Shown: positions 17,952 to 28,004, counted from the stretch's first letter. The stretch is DNA of 64,000 nt from JBBDMW01 sp040878005 (GCA_040878005.1 JBBDMW010000075.1:1-64000), one strand, 5' to 3'. Translations and numbers: made by a program. Notes: a model not told the origin generated them from the letters alone.

Positions 17952-19439
17952 TTGGATTACGAGGCAGTGATTGGGCTGGAGACCCATGTGCAGTTGCGTA
18001 CGAGGAGCAAGATGTTCTGCTCGTGCGGCGCTGACTACCAGGCGTCGGCGCCAAACACCAGGGTGTGCCCCGTGTGCCTGGCATTGCCGGGGACCCTGCC
18101 CGTAGTCAACAAGCAGGCGGTAGAAGACGCCGTCATGATTGGCCTCGCCCTGAACTGCCAGATAGCCGAAGTGACGAAGTTCGACCGGAAGAACTACGCA
18201 TATCCGGACCTGATGAAGGGCTACCAGATATCGCAGTATGACGTGCCCATATGCCATGACGGCTACATGGAACTGCCCGGCGACCCGCCGGCGCGCATCG
18301 GCATCACGCGCGTACACATGGAGGAGGATGTCGCCCGCCTTGTCCACATAGTGGGCGCAGACAGCGGGCCGGGACACGCCCTCATGGACGTGAACCGTGC
18401 GGGAGTGCCGCTCATGGAGGTCGTCAGCGAACCTGACATGCGTTCATCGGCGCAGGCGGAGGCGTACATATCGCAGCTCCAGGCCATCATTCGCTACCTT
18501 GGCGTAGGCACGGCGAACATGGAGGAAGGCTCCTTTCGCTGCGACGCCAACGTGAGCGTGCGGCCGAAGGGAAGCGAGCACCTGACCACGAAGGTTGAGG
18601 TCAAGAACATGAACCGGGTGCGCGCTGTGACGCGAGCCATAGAGCATGAGATCGCGCGGCAGATCAAGGTCTACGAAGACGGCGGACGAGTCACGCAGGA
18701 GACGCGCGGCTGGGATGACGTGCGGGGTGTCACGGTGCCGCAGCGCAGCAAGGAAGAGGCACACGACTACCGGTACTTTCCGGAGCCCGATCTGCCGCCG
18801 CTGAGAGTGGACCCGGCCTGGGTGGACGAGATCAGGGAGCGCCTGCCAGAGCTTCCGGTAGAGAGACAGGCCCGCTTCCAGAGCGAATGGGGGCTGTCTG
18901 AGTATGATGCCGCCCTGCTCACGAGCGTCCGCACGACGGCTGACTACTTTGAGAAGGTCCTGGAGACAGTTGATTCCCGAAAGGCAGAGGACCGCAGCGC
19001 ATTCGCCAAGGAGACTGCCAACTGGCTGAATGGCGAGATGGCCCGGCTTATGAACGCCGGGGGCGCCCGGGACGTATTTGACACCAGGGTCAGTCCTGAG
19101 CACCTTGCCACACTGGTTGAGAGATTCCGCAAACGGGAGCTGAACAACTCCACCGCCAAGATGGTGTTCGAGGAGATGTTCAACACCGGCGCGGCGCCTG
19201 AGCAGATCATTGAGCAGAAGGGCCTGAAGATGGTCAGTGACACGTCTTCACTGGGGCCGATTGTGGAAGACGTGGTCAGCCAGAATGAAGCTGCGGTCAG
19301 CGACTACCTGAAGGGGAAAGAAGGCGCGGTCCGGTTCCTGGTTGGCCAGGTGATGAAAGCCTCGCGAGGCCAGGCGGATCCCCAGGCTGCTGCGGACCTG
19401 ATCAACGAGAGGCTGGAGTCGCTAAAAACAGCGCAGTAG
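17952..19439 (+). CDS. gatB: Asp-tRNA(Asn)/Glu-tRNA(Gln) amidotransferase subunit B
   Basis: A 495-residue GatB. It opens YEAVIGLETHVQLRTRSKMF, with the zinc-site cysteines in CSCGADYQ and VCPVCLALPG, the KNYAYPDLMKGYQISQYD run and RCDANVSVRPKG. The C-terminal YqeY-like tail carries AQADPQAAADLINERL-like features. GatB binds misacylated tRNA and helps convert Glu-tRNA(Gln) or Asp-tRNA(Asn) to the correct form with GatA and GatC, neither of which is here. The start must be TTG at 17952, with AGGAG 11 bases upstream; no ATG exists near the family N-terminus. Confidence 0.96.
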   Translation: MDYEAVIGLETHVQLRTRSKMFCSCGADYQASAPNTRVCPVCLALPGTLPVVNKQAVEDAVMIGLALNCQIAEVTKFDRKNYAYPDLMKGYQISQYDVPICHDGYMELPGDPPARIGITRVHMEEDVARLVHIVGADSGPGHALMDVNRAGVPLMEVVSEPDMRSSAQAEAYISQLQAIIRYLGVGTANMEEGSFRCDANVSVRPKGSEHLTTKVEVKNMNRVRAVTRAIEHEIARQIKVYEDGGRVTQETRGWDDVRGVTVPQRSKEEAHDYRYFPEPDLPPLRVDPAWVDEIRERLPELPVERQARFQSEWGLSEYDAALLTSVRTTADYFEKVLETVDSRKAEDRSAFAKETANWLNGEMARLMNAGGARDVFDTRVSPEHLATLVERFRKRELNNSTAKMVFEEMFNTGAAPEQIIEQKGLKMVSDTSSLGPIVEDVVSQNEAAVSDYLKGKEGAVRFLVGQVMKASRGQADPQAAADLINERLESLKTAQ

Positions 19440-19679
19440 TGTTGCGCCGACCGGGCACATCCCCCTGTTTGCTTCACTCTGCGCCCGCCGCTCCATGTTC
19501 CCGAAGCCAAGTGTTCGCATGTGGCGGTGCCCAGCAAGTGTGGAGGCGACGAATTTCGGATTTCGCGTAAGCACGATAAACTGGCTGCGGAGCCTTCGGG
19601 CATCTACCATACGCACATAAGCATTTAGATGCGGACGGGCGCCATGCCCTCCGCTCACCCCATACGCTCAGGAGGCTGG

Positions 19680-19895
19680 ATGGACACCGTCGTCAGCGTG
19701 ATCATGATTGTGCTCGCGATATCATTGATCACGATACTGCTGATGCAGGTGCGAGGCTCAGGCACCGCCCTGTTCGGCCAGGCGGAAAGCACGTTCCGCT
19801 CCCGTCGCGGCGTTGAGCGATTGCTGTTCCGGGCGACGATTCTGCTGGCCGGCGTGTTCGTAGTCATCGCCATATTGAATGTGCGGCTGTCCTAG
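19680..19895 (+). CDS. secG: Preprotein translocase subunit SecG
   Basis: A 71-residue protein with two membrane segments (about residues 3-23 and 48-68) separated by a loop containing RGSGTALFGQAESTFRSRRG, the SecG family signature. It is the small auxiliary subunit of the SecYEG channel. AGGAGG at 19670-19675 fixes the ATG at 19680. It follows gatB by 240 bp on the same strand, with no gene or clear RNA between. Confidence 0.9.
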   Translation: MDTVVSVIMIVLAISLITILLMQVRGSGTALFGQAESTFRSRRGVERLLFRATILLAGVFVVIAILNVRLS

Positions 19896-19982
19896 GACAG
19901 GGCTGGCTTGGCCGCGTATTGCGGCGCCTGAACTGTGCCTACTCCCGTAGCCGATCGCAAGCGGCCGAGCGGCGCAAGAGCC

Positions 19983-21350
19983 TTAGTCTCTAGACCACGT
20001 GGTTCCCTGCGGACCGTCCGCTATCGATATACCTGCTGAAGCGAGGCGGTCCCGTACAGCGTCAGCATCTGCAAACCGCTTTTCTGCGCGCAGGGATGCC
20101 CGCTCTGATATCAACGCCTCGATTTCATCGTCGGTCAGGCCACCATCGGCATCCTGCCTTTGAGGCGCTTCGAGTGTCAGGCCGAGCACTCCGGCCAGTT
20201 CGCGCAGCGCTGCCTGTGCCTCGCTGATGTCCTGCCCTGAGTCACGTCCCCTGAATATCTCTCTAGACAGATCGAACAACGCCGCCACTGCCTGCGGCGT
20301 GTTCATATCGTCATCCATCGCTTCAATGAAACGCTCTCGGAGTGGCCCGGCATCAACCGCGTTACCTCCGCCAGGCGACTCCACTTCCACGGCGGAGCGC
20401 AGCCGCCTGAGGGCACGCTCCTGGGCGCTGATGGCGTCAATGTCGTAGAGCACGGGGTTCCGGTAGTGGCTGCCCATGATCCAGAGGCGGATGGCATCTG
20501 GCGAGTGCTCCTTGAGCGCGTCCCGGACGGACACGAGGTTGCCGAGCGACTTGCTCATCTTTTCGCCGTCAAGACGCAAAAGACCGTTGTGCACCCAGAA
20601 CCGGGCGAATGGGACCACTCCCGTGGCTGTCTCGCTCTGGGCAAGCTCGTTCTCGTGATGGGGGAATACCAGGTCCAGGCCGCCGCCGTGTATGTCCACG
20701 GATTCCCCAATGTGGTGAAGGACCATTGCGCTGCACTCTATGTGCCAGCCCGGCCTTCCGCTGCCCCACGGGCTGTCCCAGGCAGGCTCACCGGGCTTCG
20801 ATGCTTTCCATAGCGCGAAATCGGCCGGAAACTCCTTCCCCGGCTCCACGTCAAAGCGCGTGCCCTCCAGCATTTCATCCACAGACCTGCGGCTCAGCTT
20901 GCCGTAGTCATCGTCAGACCTTACGCGGAAGTAAACCGATCCCGCAGCTTCATAAGCAGCGCCGTTGTCCATAAGCGTGGAGATAAGCGAGATGATCTGC
21001 GGTATTTCTTCAGTGGCCCTTGGCTGGACATCAGCGCGGCGCACGTTCAGCGCGTCCATATCCGCCTGGAACGCCTCAACGTACTTGTTGGCAATTTCCT
21101 GAGAAGGGACACCCTCACGCCGGGCGCGGGCAATTATCTTGTCATCAACATCAGTGAAATTCTGTACGCGGAGGACTTTTAGCCCGCGGTACTCCAGGTA
21201 CCGGTGCAGCACATCAAACGTGATGGTGCTGAGGGCGTGCCCAAGGTGGGCGTAGTCGTAGGTGGTTATGCCGCAGACGTAGAGCGTGACGGGCCCATTT
21301 CCGGGCTCCAACTCAAGTTTGTCACGCGTGAGTGTGTTGTATAGGCGCAT
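19983..21350 (-). CDS. cysS: Cysteinyl-tRNA synthetase
   Basis: A 455-residue class I aminoacyl-tRNA synthetase. The N-terminus MRLYNTLTRDKLELEPGN is family-typical, the zinc cysteine is in LYVCGITTYDYAHLGHA (which includes the HIGH-like HLGH), and the second signature is KMSKSLGN. GWHIECSAMVLHHIG and HGGGLDLVFPHHENELAQSE add the remaining zinc and active-site residues. It attaches Cys to tRNA(Cys). The gene lies 33 bp after ispDF and probably shares its transcript; cysS-ispDF linkage is known in other bacteria. Confidence 0.96.
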   Translation of the reverse strand: MRLYNTLTRDKLELEPGNGPVTLYVCGITTYDYAHLGHALSTITFDVLHRYLEYRGLKVLRVQNFTDVDDKIIARARREGVPSQEIANKYVEAFQADMDALNVRRADVQPRATEEIPQIISLISTLMDNGAAYEAAGSVYFRVRSDDDYGKLSRRSVDEMLEGTRFDVEPGKEFPADFALWKASKPGEPAWDSPWGSGRPGWHIECSAMVLHHIGESVDIHGGGLDLVFPHHENELAQSETATGVVPFARFWVHNGLLRLDGEKMSKSLGNLVSVRDALKEHSPDAIRLWIMGSHYRNPVLYDIDAISAQERALRRLRSAVEVESPGGGNAVDAGPLRERFIEAMDDDMNTPQAVAALFDLSREIFRGRDSGQDISEAQAALRELAGVLGLTLEAPQRQDADGGLTDDEIEALISERASLRAEKRFADADAVRDRLASAGISIADGPQGTTWSRD

Positions 21351-21383
21351 TTATAAAGAGGAAACAGGAGGGGATGTACCCCT

Positions 21384-22649
21384 TCAGACGTTCTGCCGGA
21401 GCGTTGCCACGGCCTGGGTCGCAATACCGTCACCAGCACCAATGGCGCCGACGCCGTCAGTGGACGTAACCTTTACATTGATATCGCCCTTGTCCAGCCC
21501 AATGGTACTGGCAATTACCGTTGCCATGCGGTCAACGTGCGGGGCAAGGCGCGGGCGCTGGGCGATGATTGTAGCATCGACATGTCCGGGCACCCATCCG
21601 CTGTTTTTGACCCTTGCCACCACCTGCCGGAGCAGCTCGGCGCTATCGATACCCTCGTACCTGGGATCTGACGACGGGAAATGGCCGCCAAGGTCGCCCA
21701 ACGATACAGCGCCGAGCAAGGCACTCGCTATGGCGTGGAGCAGTACATCGCCATCCGAGTGGCCCTCCAGGTGCATTTCGAAAGGCACGTCAACCCCGCC
21801 GAGCCGCAACGGCCCACCTGGAACGAGGCGATGGCCGTCGAACCCAGTGCCCCACTGAAGACGAATTGAGCCCTCATAACTGCCACTCTGCGCTGCCTGT
21901 CCTGCGGCCACGTGAGCGTCGGCCACAGCGGGGTCTTCGCCGGCACGGCGCGCTGCGATCATCTCAGCCAGGAGAAGATCGTCAGGGGTGGTTATCTTGA
22001 TGTTTTCCGGGTGGCCTTCGAATACAGCCACCTTGCCGCCAGCAAGTTCGACCATGGATGCATCGTCGGTAACGTCCACCGATATGCGGGCGTGCGCGTC
22101 CCTTAGCAACCCGGCCCGGAAAACCTGCGGGGTCTGTACAGCCCAAAGGGTGCGGCGGTCAGGGGTGCTGGTCACAAGGAGCGCCGGGTCTACAACCTTG
22201 ATGGTGTCCTTTACCGGCACAGCCGCCACTGCCGCTCCGGCTGGCTCACCCGCTGCAAGCCCTCTTGCCAGCATTGGCCAGTCTACGAACGGCCGCGCTC
22301 CGTCATGCACGGCAAGCCAGTCCACGTCCTGACCACAAGCATCGAGCGCTTCAATGCCTGCTCGGACCGAGTCCTGCCTGCGTGCCCCGCCTGGCACTAC
22401 TGCCATCACCTTTTCGAGTCCGCAAGATTCCACCAGTTCTCTGCCACGGCGCAGGTTGGGCTCAGAGAGGACCACGGCAATTGCGGCGACAGCGGGCGAT
22501 TCACTAAATGCACGCAAGCTCCATTCCAGCACCGGAACGCCGCGCAATTCAGCAAAAAGCTTGTCCACCCCGCCCATGCGGGAACTGGAACCGGCAGCGA
22601 CCACGATCACGCCGACGTGTGAAACGTCCTGATGGTTATCCGGCGCCAC
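21384..22649 (-). CDS. ispDF: IspD-IspF bifunctional enzyme of the MEP isoprenoid pathway
   Basis: About 421 residues in two domains. IspD (~1-235, cytidylyltransferase for 2-C-methyl-erythritol 4-phosphate) has VVAAGSSSRMGGVDK, VHDGARPFVDW and HPENIKITTPDDLLLAE. IspF (~265-421, MEcPP synthase) has the zinc motif GTGFDGHRLV, HSDGDVLLHAIASALLGA and NVKVTSTDGVGAIGAGDGIA. It performs two non-consecutive steps; IspE acts between. GTG at 22649 is preferred, with AGGGG upstream, giving a 14-bp overlap with the preceding gene; TTG at 22667 is the alternative. Its product supplies the hopanoid cluster at 28318. Confidence 0.93.
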   Translation of the reverse strand: MAPDNHQDVSHVGVIVVAAGSSSRMGGVDKLFAELRGVPVLEWSLRAFSESPAVAAIAVVLSEPNLRRGRELVESCGLEKVMAVVPGGARRQDSVRAGIEALDACGQDVDWLAVHDGARPFVDWPMLARGLAAGEPAGAAVAAVPVKDTIKVVDPALLVTSTPDRRTLWAVQTPQVFRAGLLRDAHARISVDVTDDASMVELAGGKVAVFEGHPENIKITTPDDLLLAEMIAARRAGEDPAVADAHVAAGQAAQSGSYEGSIRLQWGTGFDGHRLVPGGPLRLGGVDVPFEMHLEGHSDGDVLLHAIASALLGAVSLGDLGGHFPSSDPRYEGIDSAELLRQVVARVKNSGWVPGHVDATIIAQRPRLAPHVDRMATVIASTIGLDKGDINVKVTSTDGVGAIGAGDGIATQAVATLRQNV

Positions 22650-23247
22650 GGACCAACCCCTGGACAAAGCCTATTCCGTAGTAGCAGCCATAGGCGATGC
22701 CCGTAGATTTGATGGTCTTGGATACAAGGAGGAGAAGCAGAAACTTGCGGACGGGATAGCCGGTGCTTCCCGCAGCGATACCAACGACGTCAAACAACGG
22801 GTTTGGAAATATGCTTAGCCCGAAAAGGATGGGGCCGCCCCGGCGCTGCAGATGCCGCTGGACAGCGGGATACCACCGGTGCCGGCTCACCACGCCGCGA
22901 CCAGTGACGCCTGCCATGTAGCCAGTCATCTCACCAATGGCTTCAGCAGAACCCGCCAGGACGCCTATAAACAACAGGTTCAAGCCAAATGCGGGCGTCG
23001 CCGCCAAGCAAACCGCCGCAAGTCCGGGCACCGGAATGAAAATTGACGCTGCGCCAATAAAACTTAACAGCCAGACGCCGGGGTATCCAACGGTTTCGAC
23101 TTCAAATCGGCCGGTTAGCCAAAGAACAGCACCTATCGCCACGAAGACAAGCACGACAGTGGGCATGGCCACGCGGAAGATCAGGTTCCAACGGTCAACC
23201 AGCCACTGAGGGAGATTGCTGTCCCGGCCTTCGCCAATTTCTTCCAT
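22636..23247 (-). CDS. VTT-domain (DedA/TVP38-like) membrane protein 1
   Basis: A 203-residue integral membrane protein with about five hydrophobic segments. The SNARE-associated/VTT pattern appears as SIFIPVPGLAAVCLAATPAF (re-entrant loop with paired prolines), a Gly-rich ...GEMTGYMAG, and FPNPLFDVVGIAAGSTGYPV. The family includes proposed lipid scramblases and DedA proteins; the specific substrate is not known. It is a paralogue of the next gene upstream (23318-24016) and overlaps ispDF by 14 bp, so it may be co-expressed with isoprenoid synthesis. Confidence 0.8.
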   Translation of the reverse strand: MEEIGEGRDSNLPQWLVDRWNLIFRVAMPTVVLVFVAIGAVLWLTGRFEVETVGYPGVWLLSFIGAASIFIPVPGLAAVCLAATPAFGLNLLFIGVLAGSAEAIGEMTGYMAGVTGRGVVSRHRWYPAVQRHLQRRGGPILFGLSIFPNPLFDVVGIAAGSTGYPVRKFLLLLLVSKTIKSTGIAYGCYYGIGFVQGLVRGAG

Positions 23248-23317
23248 TAACTGCTCTTACGACAGATAACCAAAATCCGTTGCACGGATGCAGCGGGCAC
23301 GCATGATTTGAGGGCTA

Positions 23318-24016
23318 TCACAAAACGATGCTGCGCACGAACTCAATACTGTACCGGCATCCGATGGCTATCAGTACGAACTTCACGCTCTTTCCAAGCA
23401 TCACGTAAAAGAGGAACTTCCTTACCGGATACCCGAGGGAGCCTGCCGCTATGCCACCGATGTCAAAAAATGGATTGGGTACGGCTGCGAGCAGGAATAA
23501 CGTCAAGCCGCCTCGCTTTACAACCCACCCGTGAATCCTGGCGTAATGGCGTGACTTCTGCACCAGCCCCTGGCTACCGTACCCCACGAGATACCCGATG
23601 ATCTCTCCTATCGTAGAGCCGGCGGCGCCCAACATCCCCAGCACACCGAGGTTCAAGCCGAGGTGGGGAGCGGCAGCGACGCACGTTGCGGCGAGGCCCG
23701 GCACAGGGACGATGACAGCGGCCGAACCGACAAGGTTGATGATAAATGTGCCGGTGTAGCCAACGTTCTCGATGTCCAACTGGCCCGTCGCCCACATGAA
23801 AGTGCCGATGGCCACGGCCGCGGCCGCAACAGTCCACAGGGTCGACCTTAGAAGAATGGGATGCAGGGTGAGCCACTGGGCCACTGCGTTTACCTGCCGT
23901 GGACGGCCAGGGACGTCTCGGAGCGCCCCTGGGTGATCCAAAGCCGGTTCGGTGGTGTGGGAGTCTTCTGGCACAGCGTGATTATTCAGCGGCCTCGTAA
24001 CACCTGCAAGGGCCAA
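23318..24016 (-). CDS. VTT-domain (DedA/TVP38-like) membrane protein 2
   Basis: A 232-residue paralogue of the preceding protein. Shared features are VIVPVPGLAATCVAAAPHLG, GEIIGYLVGYGSQGLV and VPNPFFDIGGIAAGSLGYPV, with near-identical spacing, indicating a tandem duplication. It carries an extra ~50-residue polar N-terminus before the first membrane segment, but that depends on the start: TTG at 24016 is used, and a shorter GTG-initiated form is possible. A terminator at 24129-24156 isolates it from clpC upstream. Confidence 0.78.
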   Translation of the reverse strand: MALAGVTRPLNNHAVPEDSHTTEPALDHPGALRDVPGRPRQVNAVAQWLTLHPILLRSTLWTVAAAAVAIGTFMWATGQLDIENVGYTGTFIINLVGSAAVIVPVPGLAATCVAAAPHLGLNLGVLGMLGAAGSTIGEIIGYLVGYGSQGLVQKSRHYARIHGWVVKRGGLTLFLLAAVPNPFFDIGGIAAGSLGYPVRKFLFYVMLGKSVKFVLIAIGCRYSIEFVRSIVL

Positions 24017-24128
24017 TTGTTCAACAAGAGTAACGCCTGAGTATTCCCGGACCGTTACCCGTCGTCAGCTGCACGCTATTTCCCACATGAGCCCAGGGGA
24101 TACGTGGCACATCGCTGACCCAAATAGA

Positions 24129-24156
24129 ATGGGGGCGCCATTACTGGCGCCCCCAT
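24129..24156 (-). terminator. Rho-independent terminator after clpC
   Basis: A perfect stem AATGGGGGCGCCA with a four-base loop, lying 21 bp after the clpC stop on the minus strand and followed by CTATTTG. The stem is strong though the U tract is short. Confidence 0.75.
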
Positions 24157-24176
24157 TCACATCACGACGTTTTGCT

Positions 24177-26624
24177 TTATGCCCCGGTTGCAACCGGCTG
24201 CGACACCTCGAATTTCAGGCCGTCAGGGCCAGCATCGACGACGATTTGATCGCCTTCATTGAATTCCCCTGCCAGGATCCGCCTGGCGAGAGGATTCTCC
24301 ACGTGACGCTGGATTGCCCTGCGCAGGGGACGAGCACCGTAAATCCGGTCGAAGCCTTCCCTGGCCAGGAATTCACGGGCCGCATCAGTCAGCACAATGT
24401 GCACACCCATCTCAGCCACCCGTTCGTCTACCTCACGCATCAGCTTATCCACGATGCGGGTTATGTCGTCTTGAGTGAGTGGATCGAAGATGATCACGTC
24501 ATCTATCCGGTTCAGGAACTCAGGCCTGAAGGTGCGCTTCAGCGCATCCTCAACGGATGAGCGCAGGCGTTCTGTATCAGAACTGTCGGACCTCTTGAAG
24601 CCAATGGCCTCACGTGAGATGCCTTCTGAGCCCAGGTTGCTTGTCATGATGATGACGGTGTTGCGGAAATCCACCACCCTGCCCTGTCCATCAGTCAGGC
24701 GGCCATCTTCCAAGACCTGTAGCAACGTATTGAACACCTCTGGGTGAGCCTTCTCGATCTCGTCGAACAGCACCACGCTGAACGGGCGGCGTCGCACCAC
24801 TTCCGTCAACTGGCCGCCTTCGCCGTATCCAATGTAGCCGGGAGGAGCACCGATCAGGCGCGATACGGTGTGCCGCTCCTGGTATTCAGACATGTCCACG
24901 CGGACCATGTTGTCTTCATCGTCAAACAGGTACTCGGCCAGCGCCCGTGCCAACTCAGTCTTACCGACGCCGGTCGGTCCCAGGAATATGAAGCTGCCAA
25001 TGGGCCGCTTCGGGTCCTTCAGGCCAGCCCGCGCCCTGCGGATGGCATCAGCAAGGGTGGACACGGCCGCATCCTGTCCGATAATCCGTTCGTGCAGGCG
25101 ATCTTCCAGGTGCAACAGGCGTTCCGCCTCGCCTTCAACCAGCCTTGCCACCGGAATACCAGTGCGCTCAGCTATCAGCGCGGCGATGTGTTCAGGCGTG
25201 ACGCAGTCTGTTCTCTCCTTGCTTGAGAGCCAGGCCGCCTTCGTCTGGTCGTACTCCTGCGACAGCCTGAGGCGTTGCGACTTGAGCTGAGCAGCAGCCT
25301 CGTAGTCGCCCCTGCCGGATACAGATTCCTCCTCTTCAGAGACCCTCTGTATCTCGCCCTCAAGCTCCTTGAGCTCGGTGGGCATGCTGTCATTCTCTAT
25401 ACGGAGCTTTGCTGCCGCCTCGTCGATCAGGTCAACAGCCTTGTCCGGCAGCAATCGGCCTGAGATGTATCGCGCACTCAGGCGGGCGGCTGCCTCAAGA
25501 GCCTCCTCCGATATCTCCAACCCGTGGTGTTTTTCATACCTGGGCCGCAGTGTGTGCAGCATGCGGATGGCGACATCAACATCCGGCTCCTCCACATTAA
25601 TTGGTGAGAACCGGCGTTCGAGCGCCTTATCCGACTCGATGTACTTTCGATACTCGTCCGGGGTGGTTGCGCCAATGGTCTGCATCTCGCCCCGGGCCAG
25701 CGCCGGCTTCATCATGTTGCTGGCGTCCAACGCGCCGTCACCAGCGCCTGCGCCGACCACCGTGTGAATCTCATCGATGAACAGCACAATTTCGCCCGCG
25801 GCCTGGCGGATTTCATCCATGACCGCCTTCAGCCGTTCCTCGAACTCGCCACGGAACTTGGCGCCGGCAACCAGTGATCCCATCTGGAGGGCGATGACTC
25901 GCCGCCCCTGGAGGCTCTCAGGCACATCTCCGGCAACGATCCTCTCGGCCAGACCCTCAACAATGGCGGTCTTGCCCACGCCAGCATCACCGATGAGCAC
26001 AGGGTTGTTCTTGGTCCGCCGGGTCAACGTCTGCATGACGCGCTTGATCTCAAGATCACGGCCAACCACCGGATCAAGCTTGCCCTCACGGGCCAAAGAG
26101 GTTAGGTCCACGCTGTACTTTGCGAGGGCCTGGTACTTGCTCTCAGCACGCTGATCTGTCACACGGGCGCTCCCGCGTATTTCCTGCAATACCTGGTAAA
26201 TGCGTTCCGGCGTAACGTTGCGCCGCTTGAACAGCTCGCCCACTGCGCCGCTGCTATCCTGGGCGAGCGCCAGCAGCAACAGTTCTGCACCGATGTACTC
26301 GTCCTTTAATCGCCTGGCCTCGTTCCGGGCCACCTCAATCGCATTGAGGACCCTGGGCGTGGCGAATATCTGGGCTGTGGATGACTGCTCCGTTCCAATC
26401 TTCGGCGCTGACCTCAGGGCAAAGTTGAGTTCAGCGGCCAGTTGTTCAACGTCCACGCCGAGCCTCTCGAGCAACTCTCGAGGCAGTCCATTTTCAACCT
26501 GCAACAGGCCCATGAGCAGGTGTTCGGCGTCCCACTGGGAATGTCTCATCTCACGCACAATTTCGTGCGATGCCGCCAGCGCCTGCTGCGCCTGTTCCGT
26601 GAAGTCTTCCTGTTTTAAAACCAT
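24177..26624 (-). CDS. clpC: ClpC-type AAA+ unfoldase
   Basis: About 815 residues, a Clp/Hsp100 protein. The N-domain repeats cover ~1-150. D1 has Walker A GDAGVGKT (212-219) and Walker B LFIDEIH (281-287). A short middle region carries a UVR-like [15 protein letters not shown], the ClpC rather than ClpB arrangement. D2 has [29 protein letters not shown] and the sensor region [16 protein letters not shown]. It unfolds proteins, probably for ClpP. ATG at 26624 has GGAG five bases upstream. It lies downstream of dnaJ and hspR, consistent with heat-shock control. Confidence 0.9.
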   Translation of the reverse strand: MVLKQEDFTEQAQQALAASHEIVREMRHSQWDAEHLLMGLLQVENGLPRELLERLGVDVEQLAAELNFALRSAPKIGTEQSSTAQIFATPRVLNAIEVARNEARRLKDEYIGAELLLLALAQDSSGAVGELFKRRNVTPERIYQVLQEIRGSARVTDQRAESKYQALAKYSVDLTSLAREGKLDPVVGRDLEIKRVMQTLTRRTKNNPVLIGDAGVGKTAIVEGLAERIVAGDVPESLQGRRVIALQMGSLVAGAKFRGEFEERLKAVMDEIRQAAGEIVLFIDEIHTVVGAGAGDGALDASNMMKPALARGEMQTIGATTPDEYRKYIESDKALERRFSPINVEEPDVDVAIRMLHTLRPRYEKHHGLEISEEALEAAARLSARYISGRLLPDKAVDLIDEAAAKLRIENDSMPTELKELEGEIQRVSEEEESVSGRGDYEAAAQLKSQRLRLSQEYDQTKAAWLSSKERTDCVTPEHIAALIAERTGIPVARLVEGEAERLLHLEDRLHERIIGQDAAVSTLADAIRRARAGLKDPKRPIGSFIFLGPTGVGKTELARALAEYLFDDEDNMVRVDMSEYQERHTVSRLIGAPPGYIGYGEGGQLTEVVRRRPFSVVLFDEIEKAHPEVFNTLLQVLEDGRLTDGQGRVVDFRNTVIIMTSNLGSEGISREAIGFKRSDSSDTERLRSSVEDALKRTFRPEFLNRIDDVIIFDPLTQDDITRIVDKLMREVDERVAEMGVHIVLTDAAREFLAREGFDRIYGARPLRRAIQRHVENPLARRILAGEFNEGDQIVVDAGPDGLKFEVSQPVATGA

Positions 26625-26670
26625 GACATCTCCACTTCGACGGATGCTTTTAATCAAACATCGCCGATGA

Positions 26671-26699
26671 CTACTCTAGTAGGTTTAGATGACGTCATC
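26671..26699. promoter_or_regulatory. Two palindromes upstream of clpC
   Basis: CTACT-CT-AGTAG (26671-26682) and the perfect 12-base palindrome GATGACGTCATC (26688-26699) lie 47-75 bp upstream of the clpC start, between hspR and clpC. They are candidate operator sites for a dimeric repressor. Neither matches the HAIR element consensus bound by HspR. Confidence 0.45.
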
Positions 26700-26760
26700 G
26701 ATAAGCCGGATGCCTGTACGGCATTGCCAACAGGCATGCGGCCAAATCGCTACAAAATAG

Positions 26761-27087
26761 TTATCCGGGCAGCCTGAGGCTGCCGTCACGTAGCCTCACC
26801 ACTTCTGCGGTCAAGGTGTTGACCTGGCCTTCAAGTTCCCTGATGCGACCAAGCAGCCGCGTCATGACTTCCACGCCAGCCAGGTTTATGCCGAGGTCAT
26901 CTACCCACTCCCGAATCTGCTGGATCCGGTCGAGGTCTTCCTGGGAATACAACCTGAACCCGCCGGACGAGCGGCAGGGGATCACAAGCCCCCAGCGTTC
27001 GTAGTTCCGGAGGGTTTGCTGGTGAACGCCCACCATCCGTGCGACAACACCGATAGCGTAGACAGGTTCTTTACGGTCCAGCGCCAC
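26761..27087 (-). CDS. hspR: HspR-like MerR-family heat-shock regulator
   Basis: A 108-residue MerR-type regulator. The winged helix covers residues ~8-75, with YAIGVVARMVGVHQQTLRNY, ERWGLVIPCRSSGGFRLYSQ and DLDRIQQIREWVDDLGINLA. A C-terminal coiled coil (RIRELEGQVNTLTAEVVRLR) follows. No metal-binding cysteines are present, as expected for HspR. HspR represses dnaK/clp genes together with DnaK. It starts 3 bp after the dnaJ stop (GTG start, AGGTG upstream), forming a dnaJ-hspR pair, with clpC following 136 bp on. Confidence 0.88.
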   Translation of the reverse strand: MALDRKEPVYAIGVVARMVGVHQQTLRNYERWGLVIPCRSSGGFRLYSQEDLDRIQQIREWVDDLGINLAGVEVMTRLLGRIRELEGQVNTLTAEVVRLRDGSLRLPG

Positions 27088-27089
27088 GT

Positions 27090-28004
27090 CTAATCACCTC
27101 TGCCTGCTGTAGTGGGCTCGCCTTCGCCGCTACGTGTGCTGCGCAGCTGCTCAAACAGGCGGCGCTCCTCATCGCTCAGAGATTCCGGCAGGCGCACCTT
27201 CACCGTGGCGAACAGGTCACCATGCCCTGCGCCGCCGCTCTTGGGCATGCCCTTGCCGGCAATCCTGAACGACCTGCCGTTCTGAGTGCCCGGTGGGACT
27301 TTCAAAGCTACGCGTCCCGTCATGGTCGGCACCTCCACTTCGCCGCCAAGCACAGCGTCAAGCAAATCCACCGACACCTCAGTGTGCAGGTTCGCACCCT
27401 CGCGGCGGAACCGAGAGTCCGGCAGGACGCGGACTGTCAGAGTCACGTCGGTACTGTCATCCGGCCGCAGGCGAATCTTGCCGCCATCATGAATGCCAGC
27501 CGGGACTCTTACCTCAAGCCTTCGTGACTCCGTGCCAGACATAGTTGGACTGAGAGTGATCACGCGCGTGGTCCCGCGGTAGGCCTCCTCAAGAGTGACC
27601 TCTATGGCCCCCTCGTGAGAAACGACTCCGCGCTGACGTGCGCCAGCGCCACCGAAGCCCATGCCGCCCATGTCAAAGAAGTCGAACATGCTGGAGCCGC
27701 CGGGGCCGCCGTTGCCAAAGTCAGCGTAAGTCGCGCCGCGCCTGCCGCCGGCGCCCATGCCAGCCTTCCTGATGTCATCCGCGTGGCGCCACTGGTCCCC
27801 GAACTCGTCGTAGTCCTTGCGCAGCTTCTTGTCTGACAAGACTTCGTACGCTTCATTTACCTTTTTGAAGCGCTCCTCAGCGGATTTGTCGCCGGAATTC
27901 ACGTCGGGGTGGTGACGGCGCGCCAGGCGGCGGTACGCGGAACGAATCGCCTTTGCGTCTGCGTCCCTGGGAACTTCAAGTACGTCGTAAAAGCTTTCAG
28001 CCAA
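27090..28004 (-). CDS. dnaJ: DnaJ/CbpA-type co-chaperone lacking the zinc domain
   Basis: A 304-residue type II J-protein. The J-domain (~4-70) has FYDVLEVPRDADAKAIRSAY and the HPD motif in RRHHPDVNSGD that stimulates DnaK. A Gly/Phe-rich linker (~85-120) replaces the CxxCxGxG zinc repeats, which are absent. Two C-terminal beta-sandwich domains follow, including RLEVRVPAGIHDGGKIRL and LKVPPGTQNGRSFRIAGKGM. The start is TTG at 28004. It is the first gene of a dnaJ-hspR unit; dnaK and grpE are not in this window. Confidence 0.9.
   Translation of the reverse strand: MAESFYDVLEVPRDADAKAIRSAYRRLARRHHPDVNSGDKSAEERFKKVNEAYEVLSDKKLRKDYDEFGDQWRHADDIRKAGMGAGGRRGATYADFGNGGPGGSSMFDFFDMGGMGFGGAGARQRGVVSHEGAIEVTLEEAYRGTTRVITLSPTMSGTESRRLEVRVPAGIHDGGKIRLRPDDSTDVTLTVRVLPDSRFRREGANLHTEVSVDLLDAVLGGEVEVPTMTGRVALKVPPGTQNGRSFRIAGKGMPKSGGAGHGDLFATVKVRLPESLSDEERRLFEQLRSTRSGEGEPTTAGRGD

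Noticed and set aside
19440..19679. Possible tRNA or small RNA between gatB and secG
   Set aside because: No cloverleaf or GTTCRA T-arm with matching acceptor stem could be assembled by eye.
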